This document shows, one piece after another, positions 1-10,685 of a stretch of 55,257 nucleotides of DNA; the stretch's first letter is position 1; each line of letters opens with the position of its first letter. This stretch comes from Streptomyces inusitatus (GTDB taxonomy: Bacteria > Actinomycetota > Actinomycetes > Streptomycetales > Streptomycetaceae), in the NCBI RefSeq assembly GCF_014651115.1, contig NZ_BMWG01000014.1:1-55257 (forward strand), written 5' to 3'. The translations under genes and the position numbers were made by a program. Below the pieces are notes generated by a model, which saw only the letters and a program-made list of their open reading frames with translations, made no database searches and had not been told where the DNA came from.

Positions 1-254
1 AAGGGGCGAAATCCCCCGATCCCCCCCGCACCCCCCACTCGTTGAACCCCACACACGCCCCCCTCCACCCCCAGGAGGAACCCCCCCCCGCGTCCAACGA
101 GGAGCCCCCCCACCCCCGCACTCCCCGCCCCCGAGGGCAGTGCCGTGCAGCGCCGTGCGGCGCCGTCACGCGCCCGGCCGCGGCTGAAGGCGTCCCGGGG
201 TCCCCCGGGGCGCCCCCGCACAACTGATCGAACTCGTGGAAGGCAGCACCCCCC
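1..254. other. C-rich left edge, no convincing gene
   Basis: This stretch is dominated by runs of C with short G-rich interruptions. A 61-codon open frame at 42-227 on the plus strand reads as proline/histidine-rich low-complexity sequence with no recognisable motif and no good ribosome binding site, so I do not call it. The only useful signal is a GGAAGG run at about 238-243, which could serve as the ribosome binding site of the gene starting at 255. The promoter of that gene may lie here or to the left of the window. Confidence 0.5.
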
Positions 255-1661
255 ATGACCGCCATGCCCGCAACCGAACTCGACCAGCCCCATGACCTCG
301 TCGGCATCGGCGTCGGCCCGGCCAACCTCTCCCTCGCCGCGCTCGCCGACGGCGTCCCGGGAGGGCTCGCCACCGCCTTCTTCGAGCAGCGCCGGAACTT
401 CAGCTGGCACTCCGGCCTGCTGATCGACGGAGCGACCCTCCAGGTCCCCTTCCTCGCCGACCTGGTCACCCTCGCCGACCCCGCCAGCCCCTGGAGCTTT
501 CTGCGCTATCTGCGCTCCCGCGAACGCCTCTACCCCTTCTACTTCGCCCAGAACTTCCACATCCACCGCGCCGAGTACGACGCCTACTGCCGCTGGGTCA
601 GCGACAACCTCCCCGGTCTCCACTTCGGCCACCGGGTCGACGCGGTGCGCTGGAACCCCGGGACCGAACTGTTCGAGGTCGACTTCACCCAACTCGGCCT
701 CGACGGCGAACCGGAGACCGCGGGCCGCGCCCACGCACGTAACGTCGTCCTCGGCGTCGGCAGCGAACCGTATGTCCCCGAAGCGCTCAGACCCCTGGTC
801 AGCTCCCCCTCCGTGGCGGTCGTCCACTCCAGCGACTATCTCGACAGCCGCGACCGGGTGCTCGCCTGCGAACATGTCACCGTCATCGGATCCGGGCAGT
901 CGGGAGCCGAGGTCTTCCTCGATCTGCTCCGCCGCCGCACCCCGGGGGCCGAGGCGATCCACTGGCTCTCCCGGACCGAGTCCTTCGCGCCGATGGAGTA
1001 CTCGAAACTCGGCCTGGAGCACTTCACCCCCGACTACACCCGCTACTTCCACGCCCTGCCCGAACAGACCCGCGACGAACTCGTCCCCCGGCAGTGGCAG
1101 CTCCACAAGGGCATCGACGCGGGCACCATCGCCGCCATCCACGACGAGCTGTACCGGCACACCCTGCACGGCGGCTGGCCCGACGCCGTGATCACCCCCG
1201 GTGTCACCGTCCGCACCGCCGGACGGATCGCCACCACCAAGGTCGAACTCCATCTGGAGCACCGCCAGCAGTCCGCCCGCTCCTGCCTCACCACCGACGC
1301 CGTCGTCCTCGCCACCGGCTACCGCGACCGCCCGCCGGGCCCGCTGCTCGCCGGACTCACCCCGTATCTGCGCCACGACTCCTCCGGCCGCCTCCGCGTC
1401 GACAGCGACTACCGGCTGATCCTCGACAGCGAGGTGACCGGATCCGTCTATGTGCAGAACGCGGAGACCCACACCCACGGCGTCGGCGCCCCCGACCTCG
1501 GCCTCACCGCCTGGCGCGCCGCCGCCATCCTCAACTCGCTCACCGGCAAGGCCCCCTACCCGATGCCGCGCCGCACCGCCTTCACCAGCTTCGGCATGAA
1601 CCGCCCCGTCGGCCCGGAACTCCCCGACCGGCCCCCCGCCCGCCTCGCCCGCACCACCTGA
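255..1661 (+). CDS. Lysine N6-hydroxylase / ornithine N5-monooxygenase family protein
   Basis: Flavin- and NADPH-dependent N-hydroxylase of the IucD/PvdA/SidA family (468 aa), which hydroxylates the side-chain amine of lysine or ornithine as the first step towards hydroxamate siderophores. The FAD-binding motif GIGVGPANL is at residues 17-25, an NADPH-binding GSGQSG lies near residues 212-217, and the late ATGYRDRPP motif typical of the family is near residue 352. The family signature PDYTRYF is also present. Length is normal for the family. No siderophore partner (decarboxylase, acyltransferase, NIS synthetase) is visible to the right; partners, if any, lie left of the window. Substrate (lysine, ornithine or a diamine) cannot be decided from sequence. 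ATG at 264 is an alternative start. Confidence 0.9.
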   Translation: MTAMPATELDQPHDLVGIGVGPANLSLAALADGVPGGLATAFFEQRRNFSWHSGLLIDGATLQVPFLADLVTLADPASPWSFLRYLRSRERLYPFYFAQNFHIHRAEYDAYCRWVSDNLPGLHFGHRVDAVRWNPGTELFEVDFTQLGLDGEPETAGRAHARNVVLGVGSEPYVPEALRPLVSSPSVAVVHSSDYLDSRDRVLACEHVTVIGSGQSGAEVFLDLLRRRTPGAEAIHWLSRTESFAPMEYSKLGLEHFTPDYTRYFHALPEQTRDELVPRQWQLHKGIDAGTIAAIHDELYRHTLHGGWPDAVITPGVTVRTAGRIATTKVELHLEHRQQSARSCLTTDAVVLATGYRDRPPGPLLAGLTPYLRHDSSGRLRVDSDYRLILDSEVTGSVYVQNAETHTHGVGAPDLGLTAWRAAAILNSLTGKAPYPMPRRTAFTSFGMNRPVGPELPDRPPARLARTT

Positions 1662-1725
1662 GGCCACTTCGCCCGTGCGGGATGCGACAGTGTGCGTACA
1701 CCCACACCGTACGAGGGAGCCTTCC

Positions 1726-2457
1726 GTGACCATCGACGCATCCGCCCCCGCAGCCCCGCACGGAACACCCGCCGCGCCGTACGGCACCCCCGAGACGCCC
1801 AGGGTGGCGGTCATCGGAGAAGCCCGGCTGGAGGTCGACCCGGAGATCGCCCGGCTCGGCGTCGTCGTCAGCGCGCGCGGTGTGGACCGGCGGGGGGCGC
1901 TGGAGGACCTCACCCGCCGCAACGCGGCCGTACTGGACCTGATCAAGTCCTATGGCGAGGCGGTGGAGAGGCTGGAGACCGGAGCGTTCTCCATCAGCCC
2001 CCAGCTGACCCGGCACGGGCGGGGCGAGCGGGTGAGGGCGTACCACGGCAGTGTCCGCGTCACCGCCGAGCTGGGCGACTTCACCGCGCTCGGCGAACTC
2101 ACCACCCGGCTCGCCGATCTGGAGCTGACCTCGGTCGAAGGCCCCTGGTGGGCGCTGCGCCCGGACTCGCCGGCCCATGGCGAGGCCCGTCGCACGGCGG
2201 TACGGGAGGCCGTGCGGCGGGCCCGTGAGTACGCCGGGGCGCTGGGGGCGCGGCTGGCCGCCCTGGTGGAGCTGGCGGATCTCGGCGCGGAGAACGGGAC
2301 GCCGTACGGCGTCCCGAGGGGCGGGACGATGCGCATGGCCGCCTACGCGGGGACGGAGTCCGTCAAGTCCGCCCCCGCCCTCGATCTCGAACCGCAGCGG
2401 CAGACGGTCCACGCACAGGTCACCGCGCGCTTCACGATGACCCCGCCGGAGCTGTGA
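1726..2457 (+). CDS. SIMPL domain (DUF541) protein
   Basis: A 243-residue protein of the SIMPL/DUF541 family, whose bacterial members are mostly periplasmic or surface proteins of poorly known function linked to oxidative stress. The core runs from about residue 25 (VAVIGEARLEVDPEIARLGV) to the C terminus, including the family's typical 'aVldlIKsyG' helix. I chose GTG 1726 because GAGGGAGC lies just upstream; the frame is open back to 1675 but that extension has no ribosome binding site. The N terminus is an Ala/Pro-rich linker and not a signal peptide, so the protein looks cytoplasmic, unlike most family members. It sits between the N-hydroxylase and pyk in the same direction with no sign of coupling to either. 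Confidence 0.85.
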   Translation: MTIDASAPAAPHGTPAAPYGTPETPRVAVIGEARLEVDPEIARLGVVVSARGVDRRGALEDLTRRNAAVLDLIKSYGEAVERLETGAFSISPQLTRHGRGERVRAYHGSVRVTAELGDFTALGELTTRLADLELTSVEGPWWALRPDSPAHGEARRTAVREAVRRAREYAGALGARLAALVELADLGAENGTPYGVPRGGTMRMAAYAGTESVKSAPALDLEPQRQTVHAQVTARFTMTPPEL

Positions 2458-2543
2458 GACATACCGGCGGCATCCCCGGGCACGGGGGTTTCCCGGCAGG
2501 AGAATTGCTCATCGGAGCGGCCTTGCGCACAATTCAACACTTG

Positions 2544-2572
2544 TCAACAACCTTTCATTCAGAGGTTGTTGA
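2544..2572. promoter_or_regulatory. Inverted repeat upstream of pyk
   Basis: TCAACAACCT (2544-2553) and AGGTTGTTGA (2563-2572) form a perfect 10-bp inverted repeat with a 9-nt centre. It lies 53-81 nt before the pyk start in an unusually AT-rich patch for this genome. It could be a regulator-binding site for pyk. It lacks a T-tract and so is unlikely to be a terminator for the SIMPL gene. It does not match the Rex operator consensus. Confidence 0.5.
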
Positions 2573-2612
2573 GTAGTCATGCGTTGCCAATTCCCTACCG
2601 GCTGGTAAGGCA

Positions 2613-2618
2613 TAGTCT
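2613..2618 (+). promoter_or_regulatory. Putative -10 element of pyk, leaderless layout
   Basis: TAGTCT fits the actinobacterial -10 pattern TANNNT and is followed by exactly six bases and then the pyk ATG at 2625, so transcription would start at or next to the A of the start codon. No Shine-Dalgarno sequence precedes this ATG, which fits a leaderless mRNA. A TTGCCA at 2584-2589 is too far away (23 bp) to be a standard -35. Confidence 0.5.
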
Positions 2619-2624
2619 CGGTTC

Positions 2625-4058
<1,434 letters not shown>

Positions 4059-4066
4059 ATGCGCTG

Positions 4067-4088
4067 AGGCCCCTCGAAAGAGGGGCCT
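4067..4088 (+). terminator. pyk terminator hairpin
   Basis: AGGCCCCTC (4067-4075), loop GAAA, GAGGGGCCT (4080-4088): a perfect 9-bp stem with a stable GNRA tetraloop starting 9 nt after the pyk stop. There is no T-tract, as is common in Streptomyces. It also lies just downstream of the minus-strand tRNA and could end both transcripts. Confidence 0.8.
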
Positions 4089-4117
4089 CCGTCGTGACCT
4101 TGGAAATCCAGGTAAAG

Positions 4118-4190
4118 TACCCCGGGTGGGATTCGAACCCACGCTGGATGGTGTTTGAGACCACTGCCTCTACCGCTGGGCTACCGGGGT
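4118..4190 (-). tRNA. tRNA with anticodon CAA (Leu), short variable loop
   Basis: A 73-nt cloverleaf read on the minus strand. Acceptor stem ACCCCGG/CCGGGGT (7 bp, 4184-4190 with 4119-4125), T8-A9, D arm 4166-4181 with GCC/GGC stem and GG in the loop, anticodon stem GTGGT/ACCAT with loop CTCAAAC (4153-4159) giving anticodon CAA, a variable loop of only five bases (4143-4147), T arm GTGGG-TTCGAAT-CCCAC, and discriminator A. CCA is not encoded. CAA reads the leucine codon UUG. However, bacterial leucine tRNAs are class II with a long variable arm, while this one is class I in shape. All tertiary landmark bases I can check are present, so it looks functional rather than decayed. Aminoacylation identity is uncertain. 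Confidence 0.88.
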
Positions 4191-4200
4191 GCCCTTGGAA

Positions 4201-4225
4201 ACGAAGGGTGGCGGGCACCCTTCGT
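4201..4225. promoter_or_regulatory. Perfect inverted repeat between tRNA and regulator gene
   Basis: ACGAAGGGTG (4201-4210), five-base centre, CACCCTTCGT (4216-4225). It lies 10 bp upstream of the tRNA (minus strand) and 65 bp before the ANTAR regulator start (plus strand). It may be an operator, a hairpin in the tRNA precursor leader, or a terminator stopping read-through towards the regulator gene. A TAGTCT -10-like hexamer for the regulator follows at 4249-4254. Confidence 0.5.
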
Positions 4226-4289
4226 GCCCCAACCATACAGGAGCTGGGTAGTCTCATGGGGAGCACCCTGCCTTGGAATGAGGAGTCCC

Positions 4290-4964
4290 GTGAGCGCCCC
4301 CGACTCGCCCCAGCCCGCCTCCGACGACGACCCGTCGCATGTCGACAAGGACACGTCGCACATTCCTCCGCTGACGACCCGTGTGGTGATCGCGGAGGAC
4401 GAGGCCCTCATCAGGCTCGATCTCAAAGAGATGCTGGAGGAGGAGGGGTACGCGGTCGTCGGCGAGGCCGGAGACGGCCAGCGGGCCGTCGAACTCGCCC
4501 GTGAGCACCGCCCCGATCTGGTGATCCTCGATGTGAAGATGCCCGTACTCGACGGCATCTCCGCGGCCGAGAAGATCGCCGAGGAGTCCATCGCGCCTGT
4601 GCTGATGCTGACCGCCTTCTCCCAGCGCGATCTGGTCGAGCGGGCCCGGGACGCCGGCGCGATGGCCTACCTGGTGAAGCCGTTCAGCAAGAGCGACGTG
4701 GTGCCCGCCATCGAGATGGCCGTCTCCCGCTTCACCGAGCTGAAGGCCCTGGAGAAGGAGGTCGCCGACCTCTCCCAGCGGCTGGAGACCCGCAAGCTGG
4801 TGGACAGGGCCAAGTCCATCCTCCAGACCGAGTACGGGCTCAACGAGCCGGCCGCGTTCCGCTGGATCCAGAAGACCTCGATGGACCGCCGGCTCTCCAT
4901 GCAGCAGGTCGCCGAGGCGGTCATCCAGGACGCCGAGGAGAAGAAGGCGGCCAAGGGCCAGTAG
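4290..4964 (+). CDS. pdtaR: ANTAR-domain response regulator (PdtaR-like)
   Basis: Two-domain regulator of 224 aa. The receiver domain spans about residues 33-145 with acidic residues in VVIAEDEALIRLD, the phospho-acceptor Asp at residue 81 (VILDVKMP) and the conserved Lys in YLVKPFSKSD. An RNA-binding ANTAR domain follows at about 155-215 (KSILQTEYGLNEPAAFRWIQ). ANTAR regulators act after phosphorylation by binding tandem hairpins in mRNAs and preventing termination; mycobacterial PdtaR, with kinase PdtaS, is the closest named homologue I know. GTG 4290 is chosen because AGGAG lies four bases upstream; the frame is open upstream through the antisense of the tRNA, which is clearly not coding. 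No kinase gene is adjacent. Gene symbol assigned by family resemblance. Confidence 0.9.
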   Translation: MSAPDSPQPASDDDPSHVDKDTSHIPPLTTRVVIAEDEALIRLDLKEMLEEEGYAVVGEAGDGQRAVELAREHRPDLVILDVKMPVLDGISAAEKIAEESIAPVLMLTAFSQRDLVERARDAGAMAYLVKPFSKSDVVPAIEMAVSRFTELKALEKEVADLSQRLETRKLVDRAKSILQTEYGLNEPAAFRWIQKTSMDRRLSMQQVAEAVIQDAEEKKAAKGQ

Positions 4965-4980
4965 CTCTTTCCCCTTACAC

Positions 4981-5022
4981 ACGGCAGGGCCCGCGCCCCC
5001 TCGGGAACGCGGGCCCTGCCGT
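4981..5022. terminator. Bidirectional terminator between pdtaR and livF
   Basis: ACGGCAGGGCCCGCG (4981-4995) pairs perfectly with CGCGGGCCCTGCCGT (5008-5022) around a 12-nt loop, a 15-bp stem. It lies between the convergent stops of the ANTAR regulator (plus) and livF (minus), so it can serve both transcripts. Confidence 0.85.
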
Positions 5023-5041
5023 GCGTAAGACGGGGTACGGA

Positions 5042-5754
5042 TCAGTCCTCGCCGAGATAGGCCTTGCGGACCGACTCGTCCACCAGCAGATCCCGGCCCG
5101 CGCCGGACAGCACGATGCTGCCCACCTCCATCACATGCCCCTGATCGGCGAGCGAGAGCGCGGCCTGCGCGTTCTGCTCGACCAGCAGAATCGTGGTGCC
5201 CTGCGACCGCAGCTCGCCGATGGTCGACATGATCTTCTGCATCATGATCGGGGAGAGCCCCATCGAGGGCTCGTCCAGCATCAGCAGCTTCGGCCGGGAC
5301 ATCAGCGCCCGCCCCATGGCCAGCATCTGCTGCTCACCGCCGGAGAGGGTGCCCGCCGCCTGACGGCTGCGCTCGCCCAGAATCGGGAACAGCTCGTAAG
5401 CCCGCTGGATGTCCTTGGCGATCCCCGCCTTGTCGGACCGGAGAAACGCCCCGAGCTGGAGATTCTCGGTGATCGTCAGCCGGGGGAAGATATGCCGGCC
5501 CTCGGGGGAGTGCGCCAGCCCCAGCGCCACGATCTTGTGCGCGGGTACGGAGCCGAGCGGCCTGCCGTCGAAGACGATCCGCCCGGCGGAGGGCTTCAGC
5601 AGCCCCGAGAGCGTACGCAGGGTGGTGGTCTTCCCCGCGCCGTTGGTGCCGATCAGGGTCACCACCTGACCCGCCTCGACCTGGAAGGAGATGCCCTTCA
5701 CGGCCTCGATCTTGCCGTACGCGACCCTGAGGTCCTCGACCTCCAGCAGTGCGC

Positions 5755-5758
<4 letters not shown>
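5042..5758 (-). CDS. livF: Branched-chain amino acid ABC transporter, ATP-binding protein LivF
   Basis: One of two ATPases of a LIV-type importer for leucine, isoleucine and valine or related amino acids (238 aa, cytoplasmic face). Walker A GTNGAGKTTT is near residues 37-46, the signature LSGGEQQML near 138, and Walker B LLMLDEPSMGLSP near 158. Size and the short C-terminal region are typical of LivF. The GTG start overlaps the livG stop by four bases (GTGA), so translation is coupled. It is the last gene of the operon and ends at a bidirectional terminator. Confidence 0.95.
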
Positions 5759-6659
<901 letters not shown>

Positions 6660-6663
<4 letters not shown>

Positions 6664-8420
6664 GCCCCCGCCTTGGTGACGCCGACGCCGACGCCGGACC
6701 CGGACAGCCCCTTGTCCGGCGCGTCGGACTGATCGGACTCGTGGTACTCCAGCTGTGCGCGGCGGTTGGCGATCAGCCCCTCGGGGCGGAACCGCATCAG
6801 CAGGATCAGTGCGATGCCGAAGCCCAGGAGCTGGTAGTCCTGGAGGAACTGGAGCTTCGCCGGGATCATGTACAGCAGCGTCGCGCCCAGCAGCGGACCG
6901 CTGACCGTGCCCATGCCGCCGAGGATCACGGCCGCCAGCAGGAAGGCCGAGTTGGGCGGGACCGGCCCGGCGAACTGGTACATCTCGGGTACCACGGTGT
7001 GCTGGACATGCGCCTGTACGGTTCCGGCGAGACCGGCCAGCGTCGCCCCGAGGGCGAAGGCGATCAGCTTGACCCGGAAGCCGTTGATGCCCATCGCGGT
7101 CGCCGCGGTCTCGTCCTCGCGGATGGCGACCCAGGCGCGGCCGATCCGGGAGCTGCCCGCCCGGCTGAAGACCACCACGACCAGGACCATCGCCAGCAGC
7201 ATCAGCAGGTAGTAGTTGGCGTAACTGCCCAGCTCGATGCCGAGGACGGTGTGCGATTCCCCGAAGTCGTAGCCGAAGAACTCCAGATCGGGGATGTTGG
7301 GGATGCCGTTGGGGCCGTTGGTGACCCGAGGCCCGGAGACACCGTCGAGATTGCCCATCGCGATCCGGAAGATCTCTCCAAAGCCGAGTGTGACGATGGC
7401 GAGATAGTCGCCGCGCAGCCGCAGGGTCGGCGCCCCGATGACCACCCCGAAGATCAGCGAGACCACCGCGCCGGTGAGCACGGAGGCCCAGAACGGGAAC
7501 CGCACGTCGAAGGCGGAGGCCGTCGACCCGGAGACCAGCGCGGCGGTGTACGCGCCGACGCCGAGGAAGGCGACGTACCCGAGGTCCAGCAGCCCGGCCA
7601 GGCCGACGACGATGTTCAGACCCAGGGCGACGGTCGCGAAGATGAGGATGTTGACCGCGATGAGCGTGTACGTGTCGGTGTTCTGGGTGAACGGGAAGGC
7701 CGCGGCGGCCGCGAAGGCGGCGACGACCGTGACCTGGCGGTGCTTGGCGGTGAGCGCCGACAGCCGGGCGATCGCACCCGCCCTGATGAGCCCGCCCACG
7801 GCGAACCCCGCGGTGATCAGATACCCGATGAAGAGTTCGGGGTCCTCGGTGTCGATGCCGTAGGTGATCGCGTACATGCCGATGCCGAAGACCGCCACGA
7901 TGATCAGGATCTCGGCCCAGGAGGGGAGTTCCCGCGCGCGCGGGGCCTGACGGGTGTCGTCGGGGAGGAGGAAGGCGGCCAGGGGGACGGCCGAGGCCGC
8001 CGCCGCGACGAAGCCGCCGGGTTCGAGGTTGACCAGCCCGCCGAGCTGGACGGCGATCGCGAGGACGGTGTACCAGACGGTGCCGAACGCGCCGAGCGCC
8101 AGCAGCCGCAGCGCCTTGGCGGCCCCGGCGGGGGCGAGCCCTCGCAGGCCCTTGAGCCCCAGTGCGGCCAGCGCGTACAGGGCCACCAGCGCGCCCGCCA
8201 CCAGGGTCAGCACCTGGAGTCCCGCGGGGTAGCCGTAGACGGTCAGATCGCCGGGGAACTCGCTGGTGTAGGTCCAGGCCAGAAAGGTGCTCACGACGGT
8301 GGCGAGGCCGCCGGCCGCGATCAGCCGGAGCAGCGCGGTGGTGCGGGAGGAGCGGTCCGCCGCCGGGGCGGCCGAGGTGTCCTTGGTGTCCTTGCTGAGA
8401 TCCGTGGTCATCCTGATCAC
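6660..8420 (-). CDS. livM: Branched-chain amino acid ABC transporter permease LivM
   Basis: Membrane permease subunit (586 aa). The C-terminal 300 or so residues are the classic LivM core, with the EAA-like loop around GRAWVAIREDETAATAMG and the LRLRGDYLAIVTLGFGEI segment. The N-terminal half adds several extra hydrophobic segments and a charged Ser/Thr-rich head, so this protein is about twice the length of enteric LivM; such long forms are usual in Streptomyces. I chose GTG 8420 because its GTGA overlaps the livH stop, the same coupling seen at the next two junctions; ATG 8411 is an alternative. The frame is open much further upstream, but that part lies antisense-free inside livH and is not coding. 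Confidence 0.93.
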
Positions 8421-9349
8421 GCCCGATCCGCGACGCGCTCGCCGAGCAGACCCTGCGGCCTGACGAGGAGCACGACGATGAGAAGTACGAATGCCCACAC
8501 GTTGGACCAGGCCCCGCCGCCGAGCTGCTGCATGCCGGGGATCTCCTCGATGTAGGCGATCGACAGCGACTCCGCGAGGCCCAGGACGACCCCGCCGACC
8601 ATGGCCCCGTAGATGTTGCCGATGCCTCCGAGGACCGCGGCGGTGAACGCCTTCAGCCCGAGGATGAAGCCCATCTCGAAGTTGATCTGGCCCTTGTCCA
8701 GTCCGTACGCGACGGCCGCGACGGCGGCGAAGGCCGCGCCGATGGCGAAGGCCATCACGATGATCCGGTCGGTGTTGATGCCCATCAGCTTGGCGGTGTC
8801 CGGGTCCTGGGCGGTGGCCTGCATGGCGCGTCCGCTGCGGCTCTTGGAGACGAAGACGCCCAGGATCAGCATGCACAGCGGGGCCAGCACCAGCACGAAG
8901 GCGTCGGCGCGCTGGAGGATCAGATCATCGGTGATCCGGAAGGACTCGCCGGTGAACTCCGGGAAGCTCCTCGCCTTCGTGGCGTCGGGGTAGAAGCTCC
9001 AGACGAGCTGCTGGAGAACGATGGAGAGACCGATCGCGGTGATCAGCGGGGCGAGTCTGGGGGCCCCTCGCAGGGGCCGGTAGGCGAACCGTTCCGCCGC
9101 GGTCGCCACGGCGACGGAGGCGATGGCACCGCCGACGATCATTGCTGGTATCGCCAGCAGCAGCGAGGTTCCGCCGGGGAGCCACAGATAGATGGTGAGG
9201 GCGCCGAAGCCCCCGATCATGAATATCTCGCCGTGGGCGAAGTTGATGAGCTGCACGATGCCGTAGACCATGGTGTACCCGATGGCGATGAGACCGTAGA
9301 GGGCACCAAGAGCGAGGCCGTTCGCCAGCTGTTGCGGCAGTTCGTTCAC
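8417..9349 (-). CDS. livH: Branched-chain amino acid ABC transporter permease LivH
   Basis: The other permease subunit (310 aa, about eight membrane segments). It begins with the characteristic LANGLALGALYGLIAIGYTM segment and NFAHGEIFMIG, and contains the permease loop AMQATAQDPDTAKLMGIN. Length is typical. It follows the binding-protein gene by 103 bp, in which a 14-bp hairpin lies, and overlaps livM by four bases. Confidence 0.95.
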   Translation of the reverse strand: MNELPQQLANGLALGALYGLIAIGYTMVYGIVQLINFAHGEIFMIGGFGALTIYLWLPGGTSLLLAIPAMIVGGAIASVAVATAAERFAYRPLRGAPRLAPLITAIGLSIVLQQLVWSFYPDATKARSFPEFTGESFRITDDLILQRADAFVLVLAPLCMLILGVFVSKSRSGRAMQATAQDPDTAKLMGINTDRIIVMAFAIGAAFAAVAAVAYGLDKGQINFEMGFILGLKAFTAAVLGGIGNIYGAMVGGVVLGLAESLSIAYIEEIPGMQQLGGGAWSNVWAFVLLIVVLLVRPQGLLGERVADRA

Positions 9350-9383
9350 CGCAGAGCCTCCGATGAGCGTGTCGGATATGACT

Positions 9384-9416
9384 CCGCGCGAGGGCGCTGT
9401 TTGCGCCCTCGCGCGG
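9384..9416 (-). terminator. Hairpin between binding-protein gene and livH
   Basis: CCGCGCGAGGGCGC (9384-9397), loop TGTTT, GCGCCCTCGCGCGG (9403-9416): a perfect 14-bp GC stem inside the operon, between the binding-protein stop and the livH start. By position it is likely a partial terminator or a 3'-end stabiliser that gives more binding protein than permease. Confidence 0.7.
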
Positions 9417-9452
9417 CTGGTGCGGAAGTTGTGCGGCCGGGGCCGCCGGTCG

Positions 9453-10685
9453 TCAGTCCTCGAAGGTCGAGCTCTTGACGTCCTTCCACTTGCCCGCCGT
9501 CACGGTGTTGACGGTGAGCTGCTTGTTCGTGGTGTCGCCGAACTCGTCGAAGCCGACCTGGCCGGTCACACCGGAGAAGGTCACCTTGCCCATGGCCTCG
9601 GTGACCTTGGCGCGGGCGTCGCTCGGGACCTTGCCGCCGTTCTCCGTGACGACGTTCTTGACGGCCTGGACGATCGCCCACGCGCCGTCGTAGGCGTAGC
9701 CGCCGTACGCCCCGTACGGGTCCTTGTAGTTCTGGGCCGCGTAGTCCGAGATGAACTTCTTGGCGGTGTCGAGCTTCTCGATCGGGAAGCCGACGGAGGT
9801 CGAGATGTCGCCGTCGTTGGACTCGCCGGAGGCGCTGATGTACGCGGGGTCGTACAGTGCGTCGCCGCCCATCGTCGGGACCTTCGCGCCGACCTTCTTC
9901 ACCTGGTCGGAGAGGAGTCCGCCCTCGGGGTGCTGGCCGCCGAAGTAGACCGAGTCCGCGCCCTTGGACTTGACCTTGTCGGCGGTGCTGGAGAAGTCGG
10001 TCTCCTTCACGGTGACATGGTCGGTGCCGACGACGGTGCCGCCGAGGCGCTTGAACTCCTCGGCGAAGATCGCGGCGAGGCCGGCGCCGTAGGTCTGCTT
10101 GTCGTCGACGACGAAGACCTTCCGCTTCTTGGCGTCGTTGTACAGGTACTGGGCCGCGAACTTGCCCTGGATCACATCGGTGGTGGTGGTGCGGAAGTAG
10201 GTGGGGAAGGGCCGCTTCTTCTCGTTCTTGGCCCAGTTGTCGCCCTGGGAGAGGGCCGGGTTGGTGTTGGCCGGGGAGACCTGGGTGAGGTTGGCCTTGG
10301 CGAAGTCGCCCTGCATGGACTGGGCGACACCGGAGTTCAGCGGCCCGACGACGCCGAGCACCTCCTTGTCGCCCACGAGCTTCTGGGCGTTCGCCTGACC
10401 CGAGGCGGGAACGGCCTGGTCGTCATAGGACTCGATCTTGAATTCGACGCCGGGGACCACGTTCTCCTTGTTCGCGGTCCTCACCGCGAGGTCCACCGAG
10501 TTCTTGATGCCCTGGCCGAGCGGGGACAGGGAACCCGTCAGCGGGGCGTCGACGCCGATGACCACGGTGGTTTTCCCGCCGCTGTCGCCGGAGCCCTTGT
10601 CGTCGTCGCGCGATCCGCAGGCGGTGAGTGTGAGGGCTCCCGTGGTGACCACGGCGCTGAGTATGAGCAAGGAACGGTTTCGCAC
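9453..10685 (-). CDS. livJ: Branched-chain amino acid ABC transporter substrate-binding lipoprotein
   Basis: Extracellular binding protein of the LIV importer (410 aa). A lipoprotein signal ends at TLTAC with the lipidated Cys at residue 23, followed by a Ser/Asp/Gly linker. The mature part is a type I periplasmic-binding fold starting TTVVIGVDAPLTG and including GVVGPLNSGVAQSM. I chose GTG 10685, preceded by AAAGGAC, because it places the signal peptide at the N terminus; the frame is open to 10928 without a better start. It is the first gene of the liv operon. The ligand could be any branched-chain or related amino acid. Confidence 0.93.
   Translation of the reverse strand: MRNRSLLILSAVVTTGALTLTACGSRDDDKGSGDSGGKTTVVIGVDAPLTGSLSPLGQGIKNSVDLAVRTANKENVVPGVEFKIESYDDQAVPASGQANAQKLVGDKEVLGVVGPLNSGVAQSMQGDFAKANLTQVSPANTNPALSQGDNWAKNEKKRPFPTYFRTTTTDVIQGKFAAQYLYNDAKKRKVFVVDDKQTYGAGLAAIFAEEFKRLGGTVVGTDHVTVKETDFSSTADKVKSKGADSVYFGGQHPEGGLLSDQVKKVGAKVPTMGGDALYDPAYISASGESNDGDISTSVGFPIEKLDTAKKFISDYAAQNYKDPYGAYGGYAYDGAWAIVQAVKNVVTENGGKVPSDARAKVTEAMGKVTFSGVTGQVGFDEFGDTTNKQLTVNTVTAGKWKDVKSSTFED

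Noticed and set aside
42..227. 61-codon frame at the left edge
   Set aside because: Proline-rich low complexity, no ribosome binding site, no recognisable family.
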